Positions 52,858 to 64,000 of a stretch of DNA of 64,000 nucleotides are shown piece after piece. Source of the DNA: Pisolithus tinctorius (lineage: Eukaryota; Basidiomycota; Agaricomycetes; Boletales; Pisolithaceae). Positions within the stretch are counted from its first letter, which is position 1. Each line of letters begins with the position of its first letter. Below the pieces are notes generated by a model. The model did no database searches. It saw nothing but the letters and a program-made list of their open reading frames with translations, and had not been told where the DNA came from. Location of the stretch: positions 1,302,001 to 1,366,000 of the forward strand of contig JANFAH010000013.1 in NCBI GenBank assembly GCA_024663395.1, given 5' to 3'. Both the position numbers and the translations under genes were made by a program.

Positions 52858-55150
52858 TCAGATATCATACATAACTCGTTCTTCCAACCATGCACGGTCG
52901 GCCTCGCCCCAGACCACAACAGGCACCTTAACTTGTCCAGAGGCAGTACCCTTCGTCTTGACCTTCCACTCTCTGAAATCGCCAAATGTCCCAGGTTGAA
53001 CCACCCGAACGCAGGGTACGCCGATTTTTCCTATTCGACTATCGTTCAGGTAATTCTCGTTGTGTTTCTGCAGTTGGTCATGCAAGGCCCCGGGTACCAC
53101 AGAAATGTTTGCGCCTGAAAGAAATTTGGTTTTATCAGGCTGCGCTCGAACCCGGAGGGTGCGTCTCCCCAAGAATACTCAGAGACTCACCAGCATTTCC
53201 CTGCAATTCCACAATGAATGCGTACCGAGCAACTGCCTGACGGTAGTCAGGGGAAACGCAGAACTCTGAAACTCTTCCAAACAAGTTTGACGTTGCATCG
53301 ACGACTTGGCACAGCTGCGTTTCTGTTGTCACCTCGTTTGCAAGGCGGATGTGCATGCTACAAATGATATATCCCGGCCTTAACTGGTGTATTCATGTAC
53401 AAGGGAAGTTCGAACACTCACTTTCGCCGCTACAATGAAGGAGCAATGAGATACATCAAACTGACTAGAAAGAAAGAAAGAAACGTACCTCGATGTACCT
53501 GATAAGGGGTTGTCCATCGCGAGGGTCGAATCCCGCGATCTCAACGACATCGCCAAGGCGATACCGCCAGAATCCGTCTCTCGTTGTCAGAACTACTTCG
53601 TATTTCTTTCCCGATTCGACGTTCCACTGATGCAAAAAGGGGTCGGCGCTTCGTGACAAGCGCACAAGGCAAACACCAACTCACAGATTGAGTGAGGTAT
53701 TTGGATTCCTCCGGGTCGTCCACAGGTAGGAACTCGATGACGTCGTCGGAACCGACAACCTTGTACAGGTTAAGGTCCCTTGGATCGTACGCCACAGCCA
53801 AAAACGCCTCGCTACTACCAATAGCCAAAGTCTGCAGAGATACCTCGGGACCAATGTAATGCCGGATCTACATGGTCGAGTGTGTCAGGACACACCAAAA
53901 TACGGGACGAAGGGTTGTAACTTACCTCTGGGATGACTGTGGCAAATGGACCACTGGCATTTGCCAGAATCGCACGCAGCTGTGGCCAAATCTGTTTGAA
54001 CCATCCAGGAGTATCAGTTGCTTTGCCAATCCTGCGCAACTCCTCGGCACGACCTGGGTTGGGCTGGAGGAAACGCTGTAAAGAAAAGCGGAGAATCAGC
54101 GCCCGCACGGTGATAGCCTTTGACACTGCCGTTGCAGAGACGTACCTGAAGATTATCCTTCACGGCCTCGATTCCGTCTATATCTGGTATGACGCCAGTT
54201 TCGACGCAGTGAACAAGATCTTCCCAATGATCGTCAACCGTGCGACATAAATCCCGGAATGAAGTCGTGAATATGGTATTGATGGTCTCGAGTTTGGGTT
54301 CCACCAATGCAAAGAGAGCGTGCATGAAGAGGAACGATTTGTAGTGGGTGATAAAAGAGACGGCGGCAGGCGACGAGTAGTTAGGAACTGTGGATGGGGG
54401 TTACTGGGGTGTTGTGCAGGAGAAGCAAGCTAAACTGACCCTTGAGAGTAGCAGAGAAAGCATCTCTTTCTACAGGCTGCAGGCAGATAGTATGGTGAGT
54501 TCAGCTAGCAAAACTGGTTTTTTCCTAATAAAACCTACCATATTGTTTTCTATGCGGCCCAAACCGCTTGTCAGCAAGCAAACGGGTATGTGTTTGGCTA
54601 TGTCTCCATCTTCGTCGAGGGGAGTTACGACCTGACGGTATGCAAGGGAAATCATGATACAGTTCTTGCCCGTTCCGTTCTTGCTCCGCGGGTCGGCAAG
54701 TCGGACAGTCTCAGTCGTCGCCCTTGACATGTGGTCTGGGTGACGGTATTTGGGGAAGTACTTTGCTGCGCCTCCGGAGGTGCCCGAGGAGTGTGCAATA
54801 AAGATGGGAAGACCAGGGGCCATCAAGTTCTCCACCGAGGACTTGCTGCACGTGGGCTCGAAGAAGCGGGAGATAACGGGGAGATAGTCCTCGTAGACAC
54901 TCAATCCTATGCTATTGTGATAGACCTCGAACAACTCTTCCACCGAGTGATCTAGAGCGTCTATTTGATTACCGCCATCGGCGAGATTAAGAGCAGCCCG
55001 GAACTGCTGTAGGGCGTCGGATTCCTTGAAGTAGGTAGTAGCAGAGTTGGTCTTCACGAGGTACGACAGTACGTCCAGCGCCTGTCCGCGAAGTCGCTCC
55101 GCAAGCTCTGGAGTGAGAGAGACAATGGGCACAGGGGGGAGGCTGTTCAT
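52858..55150 (-). CDS. GH3-family acyl-acid amido synthetase-like protein
   Basis: Nine exons: 54539-55150, 54440-54476, 54146-54387, 53926-54075, 53685-53867, 53489-53626, 53422-53429, 53191-53357, 52858-53114. They sum to 1,794 nt (597 residues, near the usual GH3 size) with GT-AG borders and no stop. GH3 proteins activate acyl acids with ATP and couple them to amino acids; in plants the acids are auxin and jasmonate. The nucleotide-binding motif reads AHSSGTSGGAAKYFP (about residue 135); later come LAIGSSEAFLAVAYDP, KKYEVVLTTRDGFWRYRLGDVV and the RYIERRN region, whose RRN comes from an 8-nt exon. The start is the ATG at 55150. Substrate in a fungus is unknown. No transposon sequence lies within it. 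Confidence 0.92.
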
Positions 55151-55239
55151 CTTGGTAGTAGGTAGAGTCTGCAAGAGATGAAGTGACGAGTAGTGAAAAG
55201 AACACCGCGCAGAGAGGTTGAGTTGTTCAGTGCTTCTTC

Positions 55240-55265
55240 CATGACCACTTCATGGTCATTTTATA
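55240..55265 (-). promoter_or_regulatory. GH3 TATA box and adjacent inverted repeat
   Basis: Read toward the gene, TATAAAA occupies 55259-55265, about 110 bases upstream of the ATG. Directly downstream lies ATGACCATGAAGTGGTCAT, a 7-bp inverted repeat with a 5-bp centre that could bind a dimeric regulator. Confidence 0.5.
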
Positions 55266-57194
55266 GTGTACGACGCCCATGTACGCGACCTCATCTTAGC
55301 GTAAGTCCGATGTGATCGAGAGCTGCAGAGGAGCCCGAGAGACCAATGTCGGAGTAGTACAACGTGTAAAATCATTGCTGTGTTGGTTTGGATTGGATAG
55401 ACTCCCCCATACCCATATACAGTGAATATTGATCAACCGCGGTTTGCTGTGTCATATCGACAAACTAAATCGGATGATAGATTGCGCCCAGGACTCGATT
55501 GAATTCTGAAACACTGCACACACCCTAAAAAAAGTCTGATTTAGACTCGCCACGGACCGAACGTGTCGAGTTTTAGTTTCCTTCTACGGTACTTACCGGG
55601 ATGCACTGCTGCTTCAAGTCTAGCAACCACACCACGTGCTAGCGGTCCTATGCGCGATTCAGAATCCCGAAGCTGTCGCGGAACGACGTAGTGATTGATC
55701 AATGATATGCTGGAACCCTTCCGGTGATCGAAGCAAGAAAATCCTGTGCATGTAATGCGAGGTGACCGCACTTGCCTCCCAATGGTCGCTGTGGGCACTG
55801 GGGAAAGCACGGGATAGTCGGATACCTCGTGATGTAAAAAAAGCCGCCTGTCATTGATCACAATACACACACGGAACTTGTGGGAAGAATAACCAGGCCT
55901 GAGACAAAGCTGGGAGACGTGATACAGCGGCATACGAAGGTAGTTATATATCACACCTTTCCACATCCCTCCCGCGTCCAGGATGAAAGACGTACCTCAT
56001 GAGCAACTTCGGAACCAACTACTACCATCGTGGTGGTTCAACTGATCTCCTCCAACGTATGAGATACATGAGATGGGCAGTGTCATCGGATTTTGGTAGA
56101 AACGATCAAATGAGTAGCAACGCGCCTCCGATATACCAGCAAGGGTACTGGCACTTTATCTCCGTTTCCCTTAAACTACGGAAAGTGTGGAAGGTATTCC
56201 AGTGTCGCACGAGCGCAATCGATTTTCGCTCGTACCGAGACACGCATTACGATATGGACTTACATCCGCCGTTGTGAGGCCAGTGGAAGTAGCAGGTGAG
56301 GCTGTTTTTCCCGCTCTCTCCGTGGCGAAGGTCGGTTCCCAATGTGCCTAGCTATGAATTTCGACCGGAATGAGCGGTGTAACTTGCCAATATGAGCTCT
56401 GGGAGTTGCGCTGTGCTATCGTTATCGGAGATTCTGCTGCTGTAGAACACGTGTCATGGTTGGTTGTGTTAGCCAGCATGCCGGGTTGAAGACAACTGAC
56501 CGGACTCTTCCACGCCCGTCGGGCCAGAGTGAAATTAGAGCCGGAACCCGTACTTACTGCATGTAAGTGTATCTTGTACAAGTGGTAAAATTGAACACTA
56601 GGCGCCGGAAATTTCCGACAACCACTGACATCCAAGCAACGTGTTCCCTTCAACTTGCTAAGCCACCGGCCCACCACCGAACACCCAAGCTCGCTTGTCA
56701 TCCAACCTCAGTCACTCGTTGTCCGGATTCTGTACGCAACTGGACGGAAAGCGGTGCACCGTAGGTACACATTATTATTTAATGGACCCTCCCCACGATG
56801 CGGGCGGTATGCAGTAGAAACAACTCGCGAAAGGCTATTTCGTAGGTGACCTGGCATTCTCTTCTTACAATGTTCAAGGTGCGGCCTTCGTTAATTTCCT
56901 GCACGGTGACTACGCCCCAAACATCGGACTCCCTTACCATACACAGCACTCAATTCCAGCCCACGATGATAAAGGGGTATATTAATTTACACAAAAATAA
57001 GCCCACGCGGACGACATCTTCGGACATACAAACCCTCCCAATTTACAGCGCAAAGCTCTCTACGTGTACAACAACTCCACCCAGCTTCAAAGCGCATTGC
57101 CAACATGACAGCTATGAACCCTAGAGGGTAGAAGAAACAAGGAAATGTTCGAACGTTCGAATGCAAGGTATCATTTTTGAATGTTCAAGTTGTG
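55266..57194. other. No secure gene
   Basis: CpG-rich host-like sequence. Open frames at 55541-55966 (minus) and 55999-56277 (plus) lack recognisable domains, good starts or splice support. Presumably intergenic or poorly conserved genes. Confidence 0.5.
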
Positions 57195-57744
57195 TTAAAA
57201 CGCAGCACCGACCAGTGACGCACCAACGATCACAACAAGACCGGCGGCCTGCCAAGTAGATAACCCTGCCGACGAGCCTCTGCTACCACCACCAGTGCTG
57301 CTACCTCCGGCAATGCTACTTCCATCGCTGACAATACCAGAGCAGTAATCCCCCCCAGTCGTGCAAGTTGAGCCAATAGGGTAACCTGGATACGGTATAA
57401 GCGAATGAAAACCTATCATAACGTTGGAGGACAAGGTACCCACAACCACCAATTTGGTCATCGCAACAGCTGAAAGCGACGCTGCAGCACTCACTGCCAA
57501 TACACTGTTCTGTAAAGATGTTCTGTGAGACTGGTGTGAAGAAGGATCGCAGGTAGAGTGTCATACGATCACCAGTGGAACATGCTAACGACTCCCTCTG
57601 CGCAAACTTTGTCCTACGCCCCAAGGGTCCGATGAGAGCCCTGGGCGTATGTGAGTTGTGTACACGCGGTGTTGACTCGTCCGCGTGAACAAAAGCGAAC
57701 TGAGCAGGGAGCAATAAAAACGCGATGCAAAGGAAACGGAACAT
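57195..57744 (-). CDS. Secreted cysteine-rich protein with GPI-anchor signal
   Basis: Two exons, 57450-57744 and 57195-57385 (intron GTGGTT...ATCCAG, 64 nt), giving 161 residues from ATG 57744. It has an N-terminal signal peptide (FRFLCIAFLLLPAQFAFVHA) and a mature domain with eight cysteines, including two CC pairs (CIGSECCSVAFSCCDD) and then STCTTGGDYCSG. A Ser/Gly spacer follows, and a C-terminal hydrophobic tail (WQAAGLVVIVGASLVGAAF) typical of GPI-anchored wall proteins. No enzyme motif. The donor starts GTGGTT, weaker than usual, but the frame closes exactly. Likely at the cell surface; function unknown. Confidence 0.7.
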
Positions 57745-59480
57745 CACGATGATCAGTTGCCGGTAGGTATTACAGGGGACGCTGAGGGAGACTTGCCCAA
57801 CGAATCGACATTTTACACGAAGGTGACGGGGAAATTATTAGGTGGTGTGAATGCAAGGACAATGGTAGGACGAAGACAGGTGAAAGGACACGGTATGGGT
57901 GCTGGAAAAGAGTCGTCGTCATTGGCGTCGTTGTCGTGCTGTTGTTGTCCTCCTTGCCATGCTATCGTGGTCATGTTGTCGCCAAGAGTGCCATCCTCCC
58001 CTGGTGGTCGCCACGATCAGTAGCCCTGCCGAGTTAGCGCTCAGCATTTACAAGTCGGATCTGGAACGAGCGAAGTGAAGCTGATGTAATCATTCCAATT
58101 TCCAATTTGTTCCCCGCACTATCATCACTGAAAACGGATTTTTATGCTTATCCCTTATAGAGTGATGTAATCTAAGTAATGCCCACAATCCGACAAAATC
58201 TGCCAATGTGTGTTGTAACAAGATATATACCCTTATAACCCTATGTTCCCTGGCCAACTGTAAACTTTGTGGTCATCATGTGGCCTTCTGCAGCATGCAA
58301 TGCCACCTACTCTAACCTTAGCTCTGAGATGGGCTCCATTGGATATCACTCAATTTATTCATCACTGATTCCCTGCCTTTTGCCATTTACACCAACCCTC
58401 ACCTACATTATAAAGTTGGATATACCCTTAAAACCCTATGTTCCATGGCCAATTCTAGGCTTCACTGTAATCATGTGGCAGGATGTACAGTTTTGTGTGT
58501 CTGGCTGTTCACCCTCCAAATATTATATTACTGTTGGCTCATCTGTCATTAAATATGCTCTTCACCAATCATTGCCTGTCATTGATGCAAGGTGCCATTG
58601 GTACCAAGAATGGATTGTCTTACATACTGCAGAAAATGGTGCATGAATTGTCCTCATCTGCAAATCTGGGTACGAGGGCTCCTTATGATGTACTTTTGGT
58701 GTGGTTCCTGCATTTAGACCCATTGCATTTATAACGTAGCTAGCTAGCTAGCTAACAATACCAGAGTACAAGTGTTGTGTAGATGAACTACAATGAATAG
58801 ACTACAGTATTACATGCACTCATAGCATCTGCTTGGAGACAATATTACCAAATTTCTGTCAGTTGTGCTCAACCCTTGCCGATGTACTCACCTGAAAGTG
58901 CTACTAGTAGCTCAGGGATCCGCACCAGAAATACGAGGTAACACGGGAATGGAATAAAGAGGTGGGGCAATTGCGACTATTGGTCTGCACATTTATAATA
59001 AATGAATGTTCTAAGATCCGGGCCGATACATACCCCATAAGGGTAAGAGGCTCGAGTCATCCAGTAGCGGTGTTATATGTAGCTAGGCCAATCTGCAGAA
59101 ATGGAGATAGGGTTCAAGAAACAATGCTAAACACGATCAGGACTGATGATCTCTGATCAAACCTTGTAATGCATACTTGTCCCTGGACCGACCATTGCTT
59201 GAGCTGGTTCAGCAGCCCCAACCACCCCCCAACATATCGTGTGACATGCGGGCATTTGCCAAATTAGGAATGCTGGAATTGTAAGCGTGGACAGGGCAGT
59301 AAAAAAACTATTACCGGTGATGCACTCCATATGTGTGCCATCTCTCTCGCTTTTTTGCAGGATGGTAGTACTCAATGATAGCTTCCTGTTGATCATAGGA
59401 TCTTCCTCACATGTCAAGTGGTTCCAGAGTTATTTGCATTTTTATGGGAAGGTCCACCCTTGAGGTCTCATCATTGTATC
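57745..59480. other. Intergenic, with a 197-bp-spaced direct repeat and TAGC microsatellite
   Basis: TATACCCTTATAACCCTATG (about 58226) recurs as TATACCCTTAAAACCCTATG (about 58420) with similar sequence for about 65 bases. A short TAGC run lies at 58738-58754. No gene is supported. Confidence 0.55.
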
Positions 59481-60130
59481 TCGCATGTTGCTGTGCTGTT
59501 TCTCTCGCTTTTCGGGTCGTTCGTTCCCCTCGTTCGTCCCTCCTTGGGGATGCCTCATTCATCCAATTCCGTGTGGTTGTTACAGAGATATGTCCATTTT
59601 TGTGTTTTGAGTGCTGTGTGATGTTTTTGTGCATACCTCATGACTGGGTGGTCAAGTCACTGCAGTTTCCTTTTCTCTGCATCATCTAGGTGTTCCCGAC
59701 CATCTCCCAGTGTTTTGTGCTAATCTCCCCAACCGTTGTCATTCAAGCAACTCTCCTCTCCCCATCTTTGAGGGCTTGAGATGGTATCTCATGCGTTTCT
59801 CCGCCATTCCTCTCGCTTTTTGGGCAGTTCGTTCTCCTCGCTTAACCCTTCCTGAGGATGTGTTGGTCATCCAGTTCCGCGCAGCCATTATCAAGATATG
59901 CCTGTTTTCGTACCCAGAGGGTGGTGAGGCAACTTTGGGTATAGCTCTGGATTGGGTGGTCTAAATGGTGTGGTTCATTTTTCTCCATGTACGTATATGG
60001 GTTCCCTACCATCTCCCATAGTTTGGTGTTGATCCCCCTGGCTGTTATCATTTGAGGGTCTCCCCTCTCCCTCCCACAGGTGCGTGCACAGTAGCTTGCC
60101 CATTTTGCCATCCTACTTCTCGCTTTTTCA
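59480..60130. repeat. Diverged tandem repeat, about 305-bp period
   Basis: TTTCTCTCGCTTTTCGGG (about 59499) and ATTCCTCTCGCTTTTTGGG (about 59804) begin two related units, with shared blocks CATCCAATTCCGTG / CATCCAGTTCCGCG and AGATATGTCC / AGATATGCC. Partial copies of the start motif also occur near 59345 and 60115. Confidence 0.65.
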
Positions 60131-60648
60131 GAATATGGTACTATTCAACGAGACCTTTCAAATAGTTATAGTTTTTGTGCATTATTTCTGTTGTTTTCCT
60201 TTCTGACTTGCAACTACTGCATTTTTGTTTCATAGAGCGCAATTTTGCATGCTTAGTCAGCACCCAGGTAGTATGGTGCATACATCTTTTTATTATGCAA
60301 AAATAATAGACAACGTGCAGCTCAGCCAGAGATGACAGACAGTTTGAGTAGGCATCTGTGGGCCCAGGGCCTAAGATAACAAGGGTTGCATTGTACAAAA
60401 TATGTGAATGTCAGACTTCGAAGACACTGTCAATAAGATGCCGCTGGTTTATCACATGACATGTCGGGGGGGGGGGGTGAGGATCCTGGAACTGATTGCC
60501 AAATCGGGCAACTCTGCTGGATTGCGTCCAGTTGTAGGTTGCTTGTGGAGTGACCACTATTTGAGTGAACTCAATAACCCTATGGAATCCAACAAAATAT
60601 TGAACTGAACTTCCAATACTTGGTCATGTTGTTCATGGCTTAGAATTC

Positions 60649-61035
60649 AGATGTCTTCTGTATGACCATTTATAACTCTCATAGCAAAGGCATTTCACAG
60701 GGTGAAGAATCACAATGCCCTCTCATTACATTCCACTCAGGGTGACATTGGGCATATTGACCTAACTTTTATGAACTTGCTGTATCTCTTATAAGCTAGT
60801 CTGATCTAAATACAGTGCATGGCATGTTGGTACTTCTCTTGGAAGATGAGTGTCTTCTGTATGACCATTTGTAACTCTTGTAACAAGGGCATCTCATAGG
60901 GTGAAGGATTACAATGCCTTATAATTACATATCATGCAGGGCAGGATTGGGCATATCAACCTAACATTTATGTGCTTTCTGTATCTCTTATAGGTCAGTC
61001 CAATTTAAATACAGTGCACAGCATGTTGGTACCTA
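60649..61035. repeat. Tandem repeat, two copies, 199-bp period
   Basis: GTCTTCTGTATGACCATTT begins copies at about 60651 and 60850; both continue through a CTGTATCTCTTATA block and end in a CATGTTGGTAC block (about 60825 and 61022). Identity is roughly 75-80% by eye. Confidence 0.8.
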
Positions 61036-61331
61036 TTTAGCAGCGTGAGAAGGGCATAGCACGCTACGGAGGTTTCAGTGATGATGGCAGTGACTGACTG
61101 GAATGTTTGAGATGAGGTTGACGAGACGGCCATGGCAAGTACTTGTAAGATACCAGGCTCAGGACATGTTTGCGCTGTGCCTAGTGTCCACCTCCTGGAG
61201 AGCACCCTCGGCATTCCTTCCGAAAGTGTGGGTGTGCAGGGAAACAGCCTGTCGTTTGTTCTCCCTCACCAAGTGGGTTGCAGCGTGTAATGAAGGAGTA
61301 TCCTCTCCAGGTGATGACGGGGAAAGACGTT

Positions 61332-62430
61332 TCAAAGTACTGTCGGCGCTACCCAAGGGCTAAGTATTTCGAAAGACGGCCTGTCGACTGCTATGCTGTT
61401 GATCTGCGACCGTAACAACTCATCCGCTGATTTGTCTCTCGCTCCCTTCAGAAGCCGCACCGACTGTGTCCCTGCATTCCCCTTCAAAAACCTTTCAGTC
61501 CTCGTCCCCCCTACTCGCTCTCGACTTGCTGGCCCAACGATATACAACGCCACGAACCTTATATGTGCGTCTCTGAACGCCTTCACCACGCCGACAGCCT
61601 GATTATACGCCTCGACGAGTTCCGGTGTTTTTGTATGCACGAGGTCACGCATGGGACGAGGGTTGGTGGAAAGGTGTCGAAGGAAGGTACGATGATGTCT
61701 TGCCATGTAGATCTGCATCCTTCGCTGTAGCGTGCGTGCGTGCGTTCGCCTTTCCGCTTGTCGGTGTTGTCTCTGATAGGCCACTATTCAATCCCAGGAA
61801 AATATCGAGTGCATGTATCAATGCGGTCTGCTTCGCACTTGGACCTGACACATTCGTGGGTTCCTCCAGACCATCCTGACACTTGTCAATACCCTCGAAC
61901 TTCCACATCCTCTCCGCAGAATCTGAGACCTGTCCACAAAACCAAGGCCTCACGCAATGATAAAACACGTCTGGGTCGCACCCCCTTTCGCACATCCATT
62001 AGCAGGCCCGTTGATGCATGCACCACTCCGGAAAGACGGGAGGGATAAGTTGTGATATGACGGACGGCTACGCCGTCACCGACGAGCATCTCATCCATCG
62101 ATGGGCACATCAGGTCGAGCGCTTCGACGCCGCGCAGTTCAATACGGGCGGATGCGAGGAAGAACCCCCTTCGTCCCGTGTACCCGTAAAGAGGTTTTGG
62201 TTCTTCAGGTTATCCAGATCCATGGTGCATGCCCATTCCGACTCTGTCTCCATTTCACAGGTTGAAGGTGCCTTCTTCAACTCCCAATTATATAGCACCG
62301 TATCCGAATACGTCGCTATGGGCGGTCACTGCAAGTGTTTCAATACCCTCAGCAACGGGATCCCGATCGGTGCCGGGACCACAATGAGTGTGGTTAGAGA
62401 GAGGTGTGGATATCGAAATGCACGATGAAG
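61332..62430 (-). pseudogene. Indoleamine 2,3-dioxygenase-like gene with frameshifts
   Basis: Blocks in IDO order on the reverse strand: IATYSDTVLYNWELKKAPST (about 62270-62330), DNLKNQNLFTGTRDE, FFLASARIELRGVEALDLM, SMDEMLVGDGVAVRHITTY, LLMDVRKG then CDPDVFYHCVRPWF, GPSAKQTALIHALDIFLGL, and FRDAHIRFVALYIVGPA, which holds the proximal heme His. IDO opens the indole ring of tryptophan. Lesions: TGA before PPIATYS; a -1 shift at a G5 run (62165-62169); a +1 shift at a second G5 run (61981-61985); a further frame change near the ACGC repeat at about 61735-61750. The N-terminal third is not recognisable. Either a young pseudogene or homopolymer errors. Confidence 0.7.
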
Positions 62431-63445
62431 GTGAGACCAGGATTTACCAGGATATCGGATACATTAGGCTTCACCCATCTCGAGAGACTCCTCGGTCGTG
62501 GGCAGCTTACTTGTGAAGTGAACTTCGACAGGGAAGGCGCGCGGAACACCCATTATAACTTCCGTTATCGAAATGGATAAACCCCTTGTGGCCAAACACC
62601 AGACGTTGTCGTGTGCCCTCCTTAGCACAAGTCGTTGGCCCTGAACAGCCAGACGTCGTCCTTGGACCCCTTCCATACTGTCATACCTATGGCATGGTGA
62701 AGGTTATTCTACTTCCAAGGGGTTTAAACGCCTCATCCTCAGATAAACCCGATCTCTTCACGGTCCTTCTCGAATCCAGCCCACCTGAGGCTTGGGTCCA
62801 GACCTTAGGGTCCTCTTGGAGCGAACCCTGGGTTTTGGCGATGTCGACCTGCCCGGAAGGGGTGGGCAGAGCCGCAGACTTGAAATACTCAAGACTTGAG
62901 GGATTTCACCTAGGTCGCTAAGGGCAGGCGTCCTACTGAGAGCGAGGTCTCCCGAATTGTAACCTGCAGACGATGTCTGCTTCGGTTCGGAAAGGGTTTC
63001 AGGTGTGGTGAGCTCCTTCGGAGGCGGCGTGACTTGTCTCTCCACGAAGCTAAACCACAGTAACATAGGCTTCTCGGTAAGAATAGCGTAGAACCTGGCC
63101 GGTGACTGCTGATGTACAAGTTCACTGGGGTGACGACCTTCAATACATATGCCAAAGTCGGATTTTGATTTGTTCGGTCAACAAACGGAACCAATCCCGT
63201 GGACGACGACAACGATGGGTCCCAACGCAGGTCCCTGTTTGCTTCTTCGATCACGCTTCATTCATTTGTCAAAATTCCCACGTCAAAAGGCAATTTTCCT
63301 CCGCGATAACTCCGAACCCCGTATTGCCATGCTGCTTGTGCATTTAAGTGGCAGAGCGGCTGCGTTTCGTCTCCACAACATAATGAGGTACATTCAACTG
63401 ATATACACACAATATACACGTAATCCATTCTACTGAACCAAGGTA
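62431..63445. other. No secure gene
   Basis: This region should hold the N-terminal exons of the IDO-like gene, but I could not identify them; open frames here show no family motifs. Confidence 0.5.
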
Positions 63446-63949
63446 TCAATGGAAGTGAGCCGACAGTGCGTATCGTCCGAACAGCATCTCCCCAACACCC
63501 AAGCCAATGACGAGCGAAAATATGTAACCTAGCTGGAACGTCCTTATAGCGATGAGAACCAAAACCTAAGATTAGATGGATGGTGGCTCACATGACTGTC
63601 AGCATGAAGAGATAGTTGAGGAGCGCTTGTGCGGCATAGATGACACCTCTTGGCAGGTCGTACGCGGCTACGAAAGGAGGCGCCAATCGTCTAAAAACAC
63701 GATCGGCCGAATTGCGGTGAGGGACGGGAGAGGCGTTCTGCTTATCGACCAGCATGCGACTCGCACTACATTCTGGGTTGAGTGGATATCAGCGAAGGTG
63801 GAGAAAGGGTACATACCTCTTGTTCCAGTGTAGTTCCATGATCGATTTGCATGCTGCTAACCATCTCTCGAGGAGAGCAAGCAAGAATAGACCGATGCAA
63901 GCACCCAACATTGCACCGCTACTCTGAGGAACCCATCCGAGGAACCATA
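63446..63949 (-). CDS. Ctr-type copper transporter, C-terminal exons (gene continues past right edge)
   Basis: Three exons on the reverse strand: 63817-63949, 63592-63690 and 63446-63542, with introns GTATGT...TTTTAG and GTGAGC...TATAAG; the frame is continuous to TGA 63446. The protein reads LWFLGWVPQSSGAMLGACIG (first membrane helix with FLLALLERWLAACK), then PPFVAAYDLPRG, and MLTVMTFQLGYIFSLVIGLG with the M-x3-M copper motif and a G-x3-G helix-packing motif of the Ctr family. Ctr proteins form trimers that carry Cu(I) across the plasma or vacuolar membrane. An acceptor (CGTAG) precedes 63949; the N-terminal Met-rich part lies outside the window. No lesions. Confidence 0.85.
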
Positions 63950-64000
63950 CTACGATATATGTTAGTAAAAGATCGTGAAGGAAAGAATAGCAGCTGACGA

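Noticed and set aside
55541..56277. Genes at 55541-55966 (minus) and 55999-56277 (plus)
   Set aside because: No recognisable domain, start context or introns; CpG-rich DNA gives chance open frames.
60466..60477. Run of 12 G as a quadruplex or regulatory site
   Set aside because: A single homopolymer in intergenic DNA with no nearby gene; not enough support.
61690..61790. A 60-nt intron to explain the frame change in the IDO-like gene
   Set aside because: GTGGCC...CTACAG has suitable length but its phase does not rejoin the conserved frame.
1..64000. tRNA, rRNA, CRISPR or bacterial operon features
   Set aside because: None seen on either strand; the gene structures are eukaryotic.

Overview
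The window reads as a transposon-dense stretch of a basidiomycete (Agaricomycetes) genome. The evidence is short GT-AG introns of about 45-70 nt, two Plavaka-type DNA transposases, chromodomain Ty3/gypsy elements, an Spt5-like paralogue and F-box and WD40 proteins of agaric type, and a right-hand block with GH3, indoleamine 2,3-dioxygenase-like and Ctr copper transporter genes. No bacterial operon, CRISPR array, rRNA or tRNA was recognised.

Layout. 1-9.4 kb: decayed Plavaka pieces, two Myb/SANT-like gene remnants, an LTR, a broken copy of the Cyc8/Ssn6 corepressor, and a 1.57 kb palindromic element with 659-bp arms. 9.4-19.1 kb: gypsy G1, inserted in the second Plavaka, decayed mostly by CpG transitions and carrying a reverse-strand accessory gene that is itself split by a young solo LTR. 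19.1-26.0 kb: gypsy G2, structurally intact (453-bp LTRs, gag, -1 shifted pol, self-primer site). 26-34.3 kb: two copies of a foldback repeat around an Spt5-like pseudogene and an F-box gene. 34.4-39.5 kb: a WD40 gene and a coiled-coil gene built from small repeated exons. 40-49.5 kb: gypsy G3, a different lineage from G1, again with a reverse-strand gene of the same kind. 49.9-52.3 kb: an internally deleted Ty1/copia element hit by a CACTA-like MITE. 52.8-64 kb: CpG-richer host DNA with an intact nine-exon GH3 gene (including an 8-nt exon), a secreted GPI-type cysteine-rich protein, a broken IDO-like gene and the 3' part of a Ctr copper transporter.

Common theme: the old elements are largely silenced by CpG to TpG/CpA change, which turned Arg CGA codons into TGA and catalytic Asp codons into Asn, while G2 and the solo LTR keep their CpGs and look young. 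The best candidate for something undescribed is the reverse-strand accessory gene found between integrase and 3' LTR in both G1 and G3. It has an intron, a Zn2Cys6-like cysteine cluster ending in C-S-W, and a charged or coiled-coil tail.
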